Of a stretch of DNA of 64,000 nt, positions 42,680-53,706 are shown in pieces (the stretch's first letter is position 1; every line of letters starts with the position of its first letter). The stretch comes from Incurvaria masculella (Eukaryota; Arthropoda; Insecta; Lepidoptera; Incurvariidae), in the NCBI GenBank assembly GCA_946894095.1, contig OX335658.1, positions 17,971,001 to 18,035,000 of the forward strand, given 5' to 3'. The position numbers and the translations under genes are program-made. The notes beneath the pieces are model-generated. The model saw nothing but the letters and a program-made list of their open reading frames with translations. It did not search any database and was not told where the DNA came from.

Positions 42680-43593
42680 TTGTGCTTTTCAATTTACATA
42701 TAGACAAAACTGTTTCAAAATCGCTTAAAATGATAGGTTTCATTAGACGCAGTACCAAACATTTTAAAAATCACAATGCTAAAATAACATTATTCAACTC
42801 TTTAGTGCGTAGCAAATTGGAATACGTTAGTCCTGTATGGAGTCCGTGTTACAAGGTGCACGTCCAAAGAATTGAACGGGTACAAAAACTATTTTTGTAT
42901 CACTTATCTTACTCTGACAGACGTGCCCGTTCTCTTCCACATTACACAGATAGACTATCATTCTATGCCATCCGGACACTTGAACACAGAAGACTAGTAA
43001 TTGACACCACATTCCTTTATAAAATCATAAACAACCTTCTGAACTGCTCTTTTTTAATTGATCAAATACAATTTAATATACCTAGGTTAAATTCGCGGCC
43101 TATTAACTTCATTCCCCTAAATATTAAAAGATATCACACCAAGCTGGGACGAAACTCAGCTCTTCCAAGAATGTGCTCATACTACAACAGTCTTACGAAA
43201 ACACACAGCATCGATATTACCATATCCTCATTATCAGCCTTTAAAAAAATTGTCAGTAATACTTAACTTTTTCATTTGTTAAATATTGTTTGTGTTATGT
43301 GTTTTTTTTTTCTTTCTTTATGTAAGAGTAATTTCAATAGCCTTTTCACATTTTTGTGAGGTGTTTCATAGATGTAATTATAATAATATTTCATATTTAG
43401 CTTACTTATACACTCGGTAGCGTTTCGAAATGTACTTAACTCTGTTACACTGTTAGACTTAGACCCTTAAAAAAGAAATGTATATCATGTTGTGTTTGTC
43501 TATTATTAGTGATAGTTTCAGTATTTTTCCCGTATCTTTGTAAGTTTCTCTTGTATTTTGCGAAATGAGTCACTGTTGACAAACCAAATAAAT

Positions 43594-43620
<27 letters not shown>
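42680..43620 (+). mobile_element. LINE 3' end (CR1/Jockey type) with poly-A
   Basis: A 195-codon frame to 43266 reads SKSLKMIGFIRRSTKHFKNH, ITLFNSLVRSKLEYVSPVWS, RIERVQKLFLYHLSYSDRRA and RTLEHRRLVIDTTFLYKIIN, the C-terminal region after the RT catalytic core. It is uninterrupted, followed by a 3' UTR of about 330 bp and a run of about 27 A (43594-43620). 5' truncation at about 42,680 is typical of target-primed insertion. The intact frame and long A-tail suggest a fairly young insertion. Confidence 0.85.
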
Positions 43621-43624
<4 letters not shown>

Positions 43625-43749
43625 GCGCGCCGTCAAGTCAAAGGACAGCCAGCTGGCCAGCCGGCTGTCAGCAATTCAGTCAGATGACAAACGAGATTGA
43701 AAAGATGTTAACCATACATATTCTATTGAATTATAAGTCTCTATGAATC

Positions 43750-44865
43750 GTTGGTGGTCACTAAGAATCTCTAAGAATCTTTAGAAATCCCGAAATCTTT
43801 GGAATGTACCAAAAATGTGTTGGTAGTCCTTAAAAAATCCAGGTAATCTTTGGTAGTCTCTAGGAATCTTTGGTAGTCCTCAGAAATCTTACAAAATCCC
43901 AGTATATTTGGTAATTCCCTAAAAATCTTTGGGAGTCTTTAAGAATCTTTAAGAATCTTTGGGAGTCTTTGGAAATCTTTAGGAATCTCCAAGAATCTTT
44001 GGTAGTCTTTGAAAATCTTTAGGAATCTCCAAGAATCTTTGGGAGTCTTTGGAAATCTTTAGAAATCTCCAAGAATCTTTGGTAGTCTTTGGAAATCTTT
44101 AGGAATCTCCAAGAATCTTTGGGAGTCTTTGAAAATCTTTAGGAATCTCCAAGAATCTTTGGGAGTCTTTGGAAATCTTTAGAAATCTCCAAGAATCTTT
44201 GGTAGTCTTTGGAAATCTTTAGGAATCTCCAAGAATCTTTGGTAGTCTTTGAAAATCTTTAGGAATCTCCAAGAATCTTTGGGAGTCTTTGGAAATCTTT
44301 AGAAATCTCCAAGAATCTTTGGTAGTCTTTGGAAATCTTTAGGAATCTCCAAGAATCTTTGGGAGTCTTTGGAAATCTTTAGGAATCTCCAAGAATCTTT
44401 GGTAGTCTTTGGAAATCTTTAGAAATCTCCAAGAATCTTTGGGAGTCTTTGGAAATCTTTAGAAATCTCCAAGAATCTTTGGTAGTCTTTGGAAATCTTT
44501 AGGAATCTCCAAGAATCTTTGGGAGTCTTTGGAAATCTTTAGAAATTTCCAAGAATCTTTGGTAGTCTTTGGAAATCTTTAGGAATCTCCAAGAATCTTT
44601 GGGAGTCTTTGGAAATCTTTAGGAATCTCCAAGAATCTTTGGTAGTCTTTGGAAATCTTTAGGAATCTCCAAGAATCTTTGGGAGTCTTTGGAAATCTTT
44701 AGAAATCTCCAAGAATCTTTGGTAGTCTTTGGAAATCTTTAGGAATCTCCAAGAATCTTTGGGAGTCTTTGGAAATCTTTAGGAATCTCCAAGAATCTTT
44801 GGGAGTCTTTGGAAATCTTTAGGAATCTAGAAATCCCAAGGAAATCTTGACTACTGGGAATCTGG
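43750..44865. repeat. 40-bp satellite array
   Basis: About 25 copies of a 40-base unit formed by four 10-base words: GGGAGTCTTT or GGTAGTCTTT, GGAAATCTTT, AGGAATCTCC, AAGAATCTTT. The first word tends to alternate between GGGAG and GGTAG, which hints at an 80-bp higher-order unit. Related to the array at 41,370-41,850. Confidence 0.95.
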
Positions 44866-44904
44866 TGTACACTTTTTGCTCGAGTGACTAACCCCTCGGA
44901 TTAC

Positions 44905-45070
44905 TGTAGTGTAGGTCCCCTTCCCCTACTAGGTGGGAGGGTTTAAGCCCGCCCGGGTCGATACCATCGCATTGGATGAAAAGATAGTCGAAGCGGCAAT
45001 GAAAAATTGTCCGTGTTTTCCATCCAGTTCAATTTAGCCATGCTCATAAAGGGAAGGTCCTGGCACCAAC
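44905..45070 (+). mobile_element. SINE body
   Basis: GTAGGTCCCCTTCCCCTACT, AGCCCGCCCGGGTCG, ATTGGATGAAAAGATAGTCG, CCATCCAGTTCAATTTAGCC and AGGGAAGGTCCTGGC follow the family order. Confidence 0.75.
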
Positions 45071-45099
45071 ATCTATCTCAAATGATGGGTATACTAAAT

Positions 45100-45375
45100 C
45101 TTTACTGCGTCAGCTGACGGTTTTCCACCGCAACACACGCAGCTGATTGTTGCTTTTGTACTTTTTCACCTAGTTCAATTTCATCCGGCGCCGGCGAATT
45201 GATATTTGATTAGTTAGTTCATGCGAGCAGATGACGCATATTCCACCCTCCACAACGCAGCTGACGATTTTTTTCCGCTCAGTATGATGCCAACTATTTA
45301 TGGAAAACAAATTTAGTTGGCGTACAATTTTTATTTTTACCACCGCTGCTCGAGCAGCTGACGGTCGGTTCACTT
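45100..45375. promoter_or_regulatory. Cluster of CAGCTG E-boxes
   Basis: CAGCTG occurs at about 45,110, 45,140, 45,258 and 45,355, usually as CAGCTGA. CTCGAG is adjacent to the last. A GCCAACTA/TAGTTGGC inverted repeat lies at 45,290-45,325. The cluster could bind bHLH factors; there is no neighbouring gene to link it to. Confidence 0.35.
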
Positions 45376-45409
45376 ATCAGTGACACAAGATCTGATGACT
45401 TTCGTATTC

Positions 45410-45660
45410 GCAACGCTACCTCCCCGAACTACTTATTCCACCAATTTCGAGAGCGACTGCCGGCAGTTCGTAAGTCAGGAAATGAAGCTGATTTAAACGA
45501 TAATAGGTAGTAGTCGGTATAAACCTGTTCAGTCCTACGAAAATAGTTATATAAGCCTTTTTCCAGCCGTCAAGACAATACCCCGATAGTAGAGAATAGT
45601 TTATAATGTGGGAGATGATGGGTAAAATATTATCGAATATCGGGATCAATGGAGATTATC
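45410..45660 (-). mobile_element. LINE RT N-terminal fragment
   Basis: Minus strand from 45,649: MIPIFDNILPIISHIINYSL, LSGYCLDGWKKAYIT, followed in shifted frame by TDYYLLSFKSAS. This is the first RT block (ILP..SHI.N.SL..G..P..WK.A.I) of CR1/Jockey LINEs. Frames broken. Confidence 0.7.
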
Positions 45661-45962
45661 AGGACCAACGGCCTTGCTCTTGATTGAATCTATAAATAGC
45701 CACCCATACTGGTTTTTCATAAAAACAATAAATGGATTGCTCTTGAGTGGTGCAGGAAGTAGTAATACTTAGTAATGTTCGTTAAGAAGTTGTCACCGCA
45801 CCCTCAGTGGATAACCAAGAATCGAGTTCACATAAAGTTTTAAAAGTACAAGGCTAGCATTCATTTGCAGGGCTTACCAATATAGTGGGAACTTTAAATC
45901 GGTAATTTTATTGTAATTAGAATTTCTTCGTGGAACCATTCATATATTTTTCTTTTTTCATA
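45661..45962. other. No feature recognised
   Basis: AT-rich. Confidence 0.5.
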
Positions 45963-46141
45963 TTTTTGTAAATCTTATCAAATCATACACTATGCACATT
46001 GTCTTTTTAGTGGACATGTTGCATCTCCCTCATCACGGAGCCTGTCTTTTTCTTTGAAACAGAGAAGGTCCCAGAGCGCAACAGCACGGTTTTGTACCGT
46101 GCTCGCGAATGAGTTAGTCCCGCCGGGTTGGGCCACCTTAA
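45963..46141. mobile_element. TTAA MITE, right-end fragment
   Basis: From GTAAATCTTATCAAATCATA to the terminus GGGTTGGGCCACC and TTAA at 46138-46141; left half missing. Confidence 0.85.
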
Positions 46142-46204
46142 GATGAATTTGTTGACTCGTAGATCAGGAGAGCGGGGCCCTGCTTTTGACACCAGATGTT
46201 ATTG

Positions 46205-46365
46205 GATATTCATTTCCACCCCGTTTATGCACCACTTTATTTCTCATTTTGAGTTGAGTAAGTGCATTTCGTCAGGAGTGCAAGCTGTACCACGGCAAAG
46301 AATATAACCACGGTAAGGAATCTATGAGGTCCCCCCTTCCCCTACTAGGTCAGAGGAGTATGGCC
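46205..46365 (+). mobile_element. SINE linker fragment
   Basis: CACCACTTTATTTCTCATTT, GAGTAAGTGCATTTCGTCAG and GGTCCCCCCTTCCCCTACTA match the region between tRNA head and body at 58,195-58,310. Confidence 0.6.
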
Positions 46366-46536
46366 TCAAATATAACAAGTCAGTTGACAGTTTGCGGAGG
46401 TATCGCGACTCCCGCGCGACCGGTGCGGTTCCGGTGCGCGCTCCGAGTGCGTCCGCAGTGACCCGTCACATCGTTCCTCCACACTCGCTCGCAGGCCGCG
46501 CGCGCCGACTGTATCCGACTGACGGTTGTGTGCCCG

Positions 46537-46537
46537 C

Positions 46538-46604
<67 letters not shown>

Positions 46605-46605
46605 A
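46537..46605. repeat. (GGC)n microsatellite
   Basis: About 23 uninterrupted triplets. Confidence 0.95.
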
Positions 46606-47017
46606 GGCGGCGCACCATCGCGCGCACAATGTCTCTAATGGGCGGCTCATTGCTGATAATTTGACACGAGTTACGGCGGCCCATTGTGTTTCGGCGGCGG
46701 CGGCGAGGCCGTATTGTCCGCCCGGTTCGATCCAATATATTTTCGACCGACATTTCGAAGAGTTCTTCTTTTTCAATGAATGCCAGAATAGCGGCTGCGT
46801 TACATGCGAGCGACCCGACGAGTAATTACGTTTCCTTTCAAAGCTAGTTCTCGTGAATCGCAATTTGTAGTATCGTTCTCGATGTCCGAACGTTTCGTCG
46901 ATGCGACCGGGATTATTACAATTATACGGCCGTTTCGAGATAATCCCTGCGCGGCGGCGGCGCCGGCGGACTTTCTAATGGCTGATCACAATCGGAGCGG
47001 CGCAGTAAAGTGGGACA

Positions 47018-47048
<31 letters not shown>

Positions 47049-47078
47049 AGCCGCGTGCCGCTACCTCCGACCCTGCCC

Positions 47079-47125
47079 CGTCCCCGCCCAGCGACGCCGC
47101 CGCCGAGAGTCGCTGGGCGGGGACG
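47079..47125. repeat. Perfect 17-bp hairpin
   Basis: CGTCCCCGCCCAGCGAC (47079-47095) pairs exactly with GTCGCTGGGCGGGGACG (47109-47125). Confidence 0.95.
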
Positions 47126-47130
47126 CGGTT

Positions 47131-48673
47131 GACACGAGATAAAATATTTTCCAGTGCATCGTACAAACTACAAGACGATGTTATTGATTCACCAAACACA
47201 AACACATTCAAAAACCGACCTGATGAATACATACAACCACCAAGAAAATCTATACTCATACTAATAATAAATGGAGTAAGTATGCGTTTGCATTACATGC
47301 CCACTGCTGTAACCACCTGCTTCCGACGAATGTCATGACCAAACATTTTTTCCGATTATTTTCAAAATCTGACTCTGATTCGCCCTAGTAGGCATTGACA
47401 TTTGCAAGGAAAACGTGTGGGGGTCAAAGTCCAATGTGTGATGGTTGAGTCCAGGGTGATGCCGTTTGTGCCTTCACTAATCAAATGTTCTGTTCTTCAA
47501 ATTCTAAAATTTTGTTTTCTTTGTTTTATTATGGCCTTTTTACACACGATGTTGTGATGCCGAATCTTGGTGTATTAACATTAAATCGAATAATTAGGAC
47601 AATGAAGGGGTAATGCACGAATGCTTTAAAATATGAATCAGTTTATTAAATATCAACACTGTCTTTAGTGTGGCGTATAAAATTACTTCACAGATTTGGT
47701 GTCTTATAAGCAACTCTATAGCCTGGTGCAGTAATACAGCGTGCGTTTCTATTTTTCTAAATCAACGAGCTCGATTCGCGGCTTACATCGAATATTGCAG
47801 TTTTAGTTTTTATCAAAATTTGTCTCTTGACTCCTTTGAGTGTTTTTCGCTATTTATTATAGTTTTTCGGATTTGATCTTGAAGGCACACTTGGAAAATT
47901 GTGATGCAGATGCAGAGCAGAGAAATGGAGATGCAGAGCAACTTTTGCGGACGGGGGGTGCCTGGAGCCGGTGTGGGCCGTGTGGTGGTGTGGTCGTGAG
48001 GTGGTGTGGTAGTGCGGTGGTGTGGTGGAGCAATCCCTGACCTACCACTGAGAGTTCGCTAGACCAGCTTGTGAAGAAGTTCGCCGCCCGCCGCCGTGCG
48101 CCGGTTGCTCGATGTTTTGGTGTGAATGTTGTTGCTCGTTTCCAGATTGTGTTTTCTGTTTTCTACTCTGCGCAGCCACTACCTCTGCAGCTCTCTGCAT
48201 TTTCAAGCTTCGTTCCGGCTCGAGGAAGTCGAATGACCTTGAGCGGAACGAATGAAAATATTCTACTCAGTTTTTTGTTTCACAGACCGAAAGTAAAAGT
48301 GAGCAGCGCTATTCCACTACACACTACGTCACTATGTTCACCGACACCGGCTATGTTGGTGCCTTCTTTTGTTGGAGTACGTGTTCGCGAATAGTCGTGC
48401 TGAGTGAGGCACGGGTTGGGCGGGTGGTGGGGGGGGGGGCGCCGATTATTGTTGTTGTTTATTATAATCGAAGCAATCGTATAATAGTGGAATGTAGCGA
48501 ATTATAACGCAGGAGGGGCACGGTTGCGAGACGAATTCAGATCGATTTTCAACGTATAAGTCGGCGCTCGAGAAATAAGGGGCCGATCACAAAATTCGCT
48601 TCAACAAACGTGCCAACCTCCAAAATCTGTTGGACTGATGTAGTATGTCACCAGGACCTTGTGTTTATATGTG
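47131..48673. other. Mostly unassigned
   Basis: Holds the dispersed repeat at 47,385-47,560 shared with 2,000-2,290 and a GTGGTGTGG-rich stretch at 47,980-48,030. A 107-codon plus-strand frame (48,071-48,394) has no recognised similarity. Confidence 0.45.
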
Positions 48674-48790
48674 GCTAGCTTTTGCCCGCGGTTACGCTTG
48701 CTCTAGAAACAGTTGAATTATACCACAAATTAAGATTGTTTCTCCGTAAAAGATCCTAATTCTACATTCACACCTATAAGTTAGATTTCA
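48674..48790 (-). mobile_element. Helitron-like 3' end
   Basis: CTAGCTTTTGCCCGCGG and TTGTTTCTCCGTAAAAG match the end at 22,856. Another GC-rich end-like motif, GACCCGGGCCGGCTTCGCTC, lies at 48,886. Confidence 0.5.
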
Positions 48791-49616
48791 ATTGAATTTA
48801 TTAAAGGTCGATTCTTACAAAATCACGACGTATCAGGGTTAATACTATGTAGTACCTCTTTATTAACTATAGTAGCGACCCGGGCCGGCTTCGCTCGGGA
48901 AGCATTGATATGTAGCGAGATGACTTCTGGTCGCTGGATGGGGTCGGTCGTGTCACAAAATTTTAAACAGAAACGAACTTGCGAGGTTGTCACGTTTCGT
49001 TCGGCAAAGCACCGTGAGTGTTCGGTGCTAGATATGTTGTCACTTGGTTGCGATGCGTAATCTCTTTGATTTGCAAGTGGACTTGCATAGTTACGTGGAG
49101 ACTCCTCTTTTCTGCTGACCTTGAATGGACAGGCTCTTGTGAAAGTTGTGATTTTCTTTTAGGCATTCTTTGCAAACATAACCGATCAATTAACTACCAA
49201 AGATAACACATACCACTCTAAACACTTCCTACATTCACGCAAACCCAAAGGCCCCAATTCACACACGGATGTTCCCTTGCATATGCCCGCCGGGTACCTT
49301 TTCACGAGCATTTGTTTCGACAAATCTGTCGTACAGTGTAAACGTGTCACAAATTAATATATCCTTACAACAAAAAGTAGCAATAGTCCAACGCATTTTC
49401 CCGTGGCGCATAAATAGCGTTAGAAAATAAAAAGAAAAATTTTCGGACTAAGTTTCGGCACATCCGTGCGTGAATTGGGGCCTTAACTGATCAAAATGAC
49501 CCCATACAACAACCCAAACAATACATCTCAACGCTATACAATTGACCAAAAACCCACTTTTATTAATTGCATTGTATCACTTTTAAAATGTATTAATAGA
49601 GTAAAATATTGTCTTA
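48791..49616. other. No feature recognised
   Basis: No coding or mobile-element similarity. Confidence 0.5.
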
Positions 49617-50434
49617 AAACAAATTATTTAAAAATATAAAAAAACCCGACTGCGAAAAAAAATTTAACTTAAAATTGACTTAGTAAAGGAACTGAAAAGA
49701 TAGAAACAAGTTGAAAAATTAAATATTTGTTGTGTTTGAATGATCATGGTTGACAGTGTTCACAAACGCAGTCGGAGGCATCAAATAGCCCGCTCCATAG
49801 TACGTTCCATAGTATTCACTGTGGATTTAGTAGCGATTTTATGGATTATTTCGGTGGAGCAAGAAAATACGTGGTGGGATAATTCCAATATCCTACCTTT
49901 CATTTTTATATCTAAAGTGAGGTTTTTTTTCTCGTTCTCGGTGTCACCAATCATCATGAAATTTGCATAGGTACACTTTCAATGAATTTAATAACAAAAC
50001 AATATAAATCATAGTTAATGTATTTGATGCACAATATGAATTATATAATGATATATTATATATTTCCCAATACATTCTATTATTAATGACTAGCGATTTT
50101 CTTAGTGATATGGGTATAGCAAAAATATACTTACTGATACAAATTATAATCTCCTAACTGTCATATAATAAATATGAAAGTAAGTTTGTCTGTTTCGCGT
50201 ACTCAACCGATCATCGTGAAATTTGCATAGGCACACAATAGAAAATATAAATCGTAGTTAATGTATCTTATGCCTCCGACTGCGTTTGTGAACACTGTCA
50301 ACCATGATCATTCAAACACAACAAATATTTAATTTTTCAACTTGTTTCTATCTTTTCAGTTCCTTTACTAAGTCAATTTTAAGTTAAATTTTTTTTCGCA
50401 GTCGGGTTTTTTATATTTTTAAATAATTTGTTTT
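49617..50434. mobile_element. Fold-back element with about 165-bp inverted repeats
   Basis: The arms 49,617-49,781 and 50,270-50,434 appear exact reverse complements (for example CCCGACTGCGAAAAA, AGTAAAGGAACTGAAAAGAT, TGATCATGGTTGACAGTGTT and CGCAGTCGGAGGCA). The interior holds two diverged direct copies of ATCATGAAATTTGCATAGG. No coding capacity. The CCCGACTGCG motif also ends the repeat at 53,500-53,706. Confidence 0.85.
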
Positions 50435-50514
50435 ATTTTAATTATTTTTAGTTTTCGTAGAGCATGCATTTATCATTTAAATATCTGCACGTTAATACAT
50501 TCCAACGAACGTAA

Positions 50515-50895
50515 GGTTAGGTATTATTATGGAACCTGACATGGATGGCTAATATAACACAACTACCGTCATGATATAAGCCTAATTCAACAAATTACAG
50601 AAGGAATTAGGTGACAGGCCAGGACCTTCCTTTATACAGAATCACGGCTGCACACGGATATTGACAATGATTGATTGCCACTTCGACCATAGTTTTTCCT
50701 AATGCAATGTTACGAACCCAGGCGGGCTTAACCCTGTCACCTGGTAGGGTAAGGTGACCTACAGTTTTACATGGGTTCCGAACCATGAACAACTCGCAAA
50801 ATAAAGTGGTGTATAACCGATGCGAGGATTTGAACCCATAACCTCTTGCATGAAAGGCAATATTGTAGTCCCTACACCACGAGGTGTAACAAATA
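50515..50895 (-). mobile_element. Full-length SINE with tRNA-like head
   Basis: Reading the minus strand: TCGTGGTGTAGGGA (A-box-like) near 50,880, GGTTCAAATCC (B box; 50826-50836), then GGTTCGGAACC, the body (TAGGTCACC, AGCCCGCC, ATTGCATTAGG), AGGAAGGTCCTGGCCTG, CTAATTCCTTCTGTAATTTG and ATATCATGACGGTAG. It shows the whole family layout: tRNA-like promoter, linker, body, tail. Confidence 0.8.
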
Positions 50896-51027
50896 GAGTG
50901 TTTTGATTGATATTAAAACAAAACTACATCTTCTAAAAGTTTCTTGATGTTATCTTTAAGGCTTTAATGAAGTCATCAGTTCATAGAATGAAATTCCCTC
51001 ATTCAACGAATTTTGATTATATGACCG

Positions 51028-51254
51028 ATATATACAAGGTTTTAGTGGAGGTATGGTCCAAACGTTAACCACGTATTCCTTGGCATATTTGAAACAGAAA
51101 GGCTATACATTTTATGTGTAGGTATTTAAAATGTATGGGGAGGATATTTTTCAAGTCGTACAACCAAAATATCATCTACCTTTTTAGCACCAAATATGCC
51201 GAGGAATACGTGGCTAGCTTTTGGACCATATCTCCGTTGACACCCTATATATGT
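51028..51254. mobile_element. Small inverted-repeat element
   Basis: GGAGGTATGGTCCAAACG, CCACGTATTCCTTGGCATAT on the left (51,042-51,092) pair with ATATGCCGAGGAATACGTGG, TTTTGGACCATATCTCC on the right (51,195-51,245). The outer ends are TA-rich, suggesting a TA target as in Tc1/mariner MITEs. Confidence 0.65.
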
Positions 51255-51352
51255 TTTTTTTAGAATCTCCCTCTCATCATCGTTTATTACAGTTACACTA
51301 AATTTATAAGCAAACAAATTTGTTCGACACTCAAATCCAGTGGTTATATATA

Positions 51353-52400
51353 CAGGATCCGTCACTCGAAGTGTTACCAATTGAAAATGATGTTGTTTGG
51401 TTAATTGAAGTATGGTTCGTTAAAAAAGATATCACCATAAAACATTTAATTTTAAGACAATCATTGTTATTGTTTTATATAGCCTCCTTTGATCCATAGA
51501 TAAGAGCTTTCTGAGACAATGCTGAGTGTTGTTGGAACGTCCAGCGTTTCGTACTGCATTGTTTACGTGCCCATGGTATGAGCGCCTCATTTAACACCTT
51601 TTTCACACACTTGCTGGTTGACTTTGACGCCCTTCTCGATAAACACGCGTAAATAGCGACCATTTGCGGTCACTGCAGCTCAGACCATAACAGAAGCGGG
51701 CGCTTGCTTACGAATTGCTTACTCCATCGTCTAAATTCTCGTTGGATTTGCCCTGTAGCCAAACACGAAAATGTTGTTTGTTTATATACTGTTAGACAGT
51801 AAACATTTTTTCATCTGAAAAAACAATGTTTTCCAGATCGCCACGCAAGACTTTCAGTGCTTGAGCTCTTTGTAGTCGAACTGCCTTCTGCGCTGAACAT
51901 AGATGCTGTAATTTTTGTATTTTATTGGTAGGGCTTCAGTTGCATTTCTTTTTATTTCAGTATGCGCCGATTACTTGAGTCGAGTATTGTCAGACATTTC
52001 GCAAATTTTGCAGAACACTGGTGAGCATTTCCTTGAATTCGAGCCTTTAACTTCCGAACCATATCATGTGATACTGCTATTTTCGGAAGACCGCCTCTAT
52101 GCCGTTTAGCAATGCTCCCTGTTAGGTTATAACGATTAATGGTTCGATGCACTAAACTTTTGTTCACACGTAAATGTCGGAGCTCCCGAGCGATGACTGG
52201 TTGTGATTTTCCGGTCAAATACAAAACGATCACAATGATAGGTTTAATATCCATTGCGAAAATGTATTATACAATTCAAATTTGTTTCCGCTCTTTTCGC
52301 CCACTTAAAAACAATGAAACAAATTGACGTTTCACCAAAATTTGGCGCGATGTCATTATTATTTTGAAAATAGAAGTAACAGTTCGAGTGACGGACCCTG
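51353..52400 (-). mobile_element. Tc1/mariner element, complete ends
   Basis: 1,048 bp between TA target copies (51351-51352 and 52401-52402). Ends are CAGGATCCGTCACTCGAA on the left and, in reverse complement, CAGGGTCCGTCACTCGAA on the right. It contains a broken transposase on the minus strand. Confidence 0.9.
51475..52254 (-). pseudogene. Mariner-family transposase, inactive
   Basis: Start at 52254: MDIKPIIVIVLYLTGKSQPV and NKSLVHRTINRYNLTGSIAK form the N-terminal helix-turn-helix DNA-binding part. In shifted frames the catalytic part gives ENIVFSDEKMFTV (first Asp, 51813-51815), a degenerate RFCYGLS block, and PWARKQCSTKRWTFQQHSAL, where family members have QQDSAP: the second catalytic Asp is His (51526-51528). 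At least two frameshifts and internal stops. The WTFQQDSAP context points to the mori/DD37D-like branch (inference). Confidence 0.85.
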
Positions 52401-52402
52401 TA

Positions 52403-53131
52403 GCAATCGCTTTGATCACAGGATTTCATCCATGTATAAACTAACTGCTAGTTAAAATTCAATAAACTCCATAATAACCATGATTATAATATTTATATCC
52501 ACTACTTCATTAGACTGGAAGTTGTCTCTTGACTGACAGCTTTGAATGTGAGTCAAAAGCATTGTTAAAGCCATTTTTATTTAATTATTGTGCTAGTTTA
52601 GTTCCAGTTTCACAGATTAGAACTTTAACTGGATGCGGCGAAAGAGACCTGGATTCATCGTTTGCAAATATATGTGGGCCCGAGGTCCACAATCGCCCGA
52701 TCGAATGTGTTACCTTGAAGCTTATAAACTGTTACATCCCAACTGTGCGTTTATTGTTTTTCTTGCCTCCAAAGCCCATCAAAATATAACTTTTCATGAT
52801 TTAATCCGTAGATAAACTCCTGGTTAATTATTTTGAATAATATAACGGGTTAATAATATGTGATATATGATGATAAACCCAACTTTGGCATGGCCGTGCT
52901 TTTCCGTCCCACTGATCCCAAGGACGCACGGTTAAAGATCAGTGATATTATGATGACGATCATATCTTATGTACCCTATGTAACAGAAGCCCTCATCAGG
53001 GGGCTGACGACATCTTCATAGAAAGTTTTTTCTTATCTTTAGTAAAGCTATTAGATATGCCGGTGATGTCGGTCTATGCGGCGTCCGAAAATTTCGAAAA
53101 TCTATCTGACTATCGCCCGGATCCACCACTT
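52403..53131. other. No feature recognised
   Basis: A plus-strand frame at 52,529-52,789 is not recognisable. Confidence 0.5.
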
Positions 53132-53222
53132 CCAGTTATAGACATCCCAAAGTTATCTTTCGGTTACACCATATAAATATGCAATGTAACCGAAACTACA
53201 TTCCATATAGCTGGAGGTAGTG
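53132..53222. repeat. Imperfect palindromic element, copy 2
   Basis: CCACCACTTCCAGTTATA at the left, TTATCTTTCGGTTACACC, then ATGCAATGTAACCGAAAC and AGCTGGAGGTAGTG; the same layout as 37,936-38,045. Confidence 0.7.
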
Positions 53223-53499
53223 AAAAGAGGAGTATATGACCTGAGTTGGTGTGACAAGCGCGCTTGCGTAAACAAAAATCATTTGAATTCATTTTTAACG
53301 TTGAATATTTTGATGATTTTTGGAATTTCTCATTCCAAATTACACTTAAACATATATGTTGCATTCCTTTTTGTAAACTATTTAGAAAACCCTTTAGTTT
53401 GATACCCCACTCGATAGGTTTCAAGGAAAAATATATTTGAAAACACATAATTTGGCGCCAAAAATCGGCTTTGATTTTTTTTATAATTTTGGTATACCC

Positions 53500-53591
53500 A
53501 GTGTCACTCTCACAATTAAGACGAATCTAACGACACCTCTCAAGCCAAAATCCATCAAGCCGTTTAGGCTGTAGGGCGTGCCAAAGAAATA

Positions 53592-53625
<34 letters not shown>

Positions 53626-53706
53626 CATACATATATACATACATACATACATACATACATACATACACTCGAAAAACATAACCCTCCTTCTTTCGCAGTC
53701 GGGTAA
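53500..53706 (-). repeat. CCCGACTGCG-type repeat with (CATA)n
   Basis: In minus orientation it begins ACCCGACTGCGAAAGAAGGA, continues through a (TATG)n microsatellite (53,588-53,668) and TTTGGCACGCCCTACAGCCT. A common moth repeat by appearance. Confidence 0.65.

Larger units (their letters stand above)
46390..47130. other. Large GC-rich island
   Basis: Contains (GGC)n with about 23 triplets (46,537-46,605), (GCC)n (47,020-47,050), a perfect 17-bp hairpin (47,079-47,125) and non-repetitive GC-rich sequence between. Long open frames on both strands are poly-Ala or poly-Arg. The size and non-repetitive portions make a promoter/first exon possible, but nothing decides it. Confidence 0.5.

Noticed and set aside
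46366..46863. 165-codon frame with a long alanine run
   Set aside because: (GGC)n artefact, open in several frames on both strands, with no recognised domain.
48071..48394. 107-codon frame
   Set aside because: Ordinary composition, but no recognised similarity, signal or neighbouring exons.
50815..50895. Genuine tRNA gene
   Set aside because: Only box A- and B-like motifs are present; the sequence continues into the SINE body.
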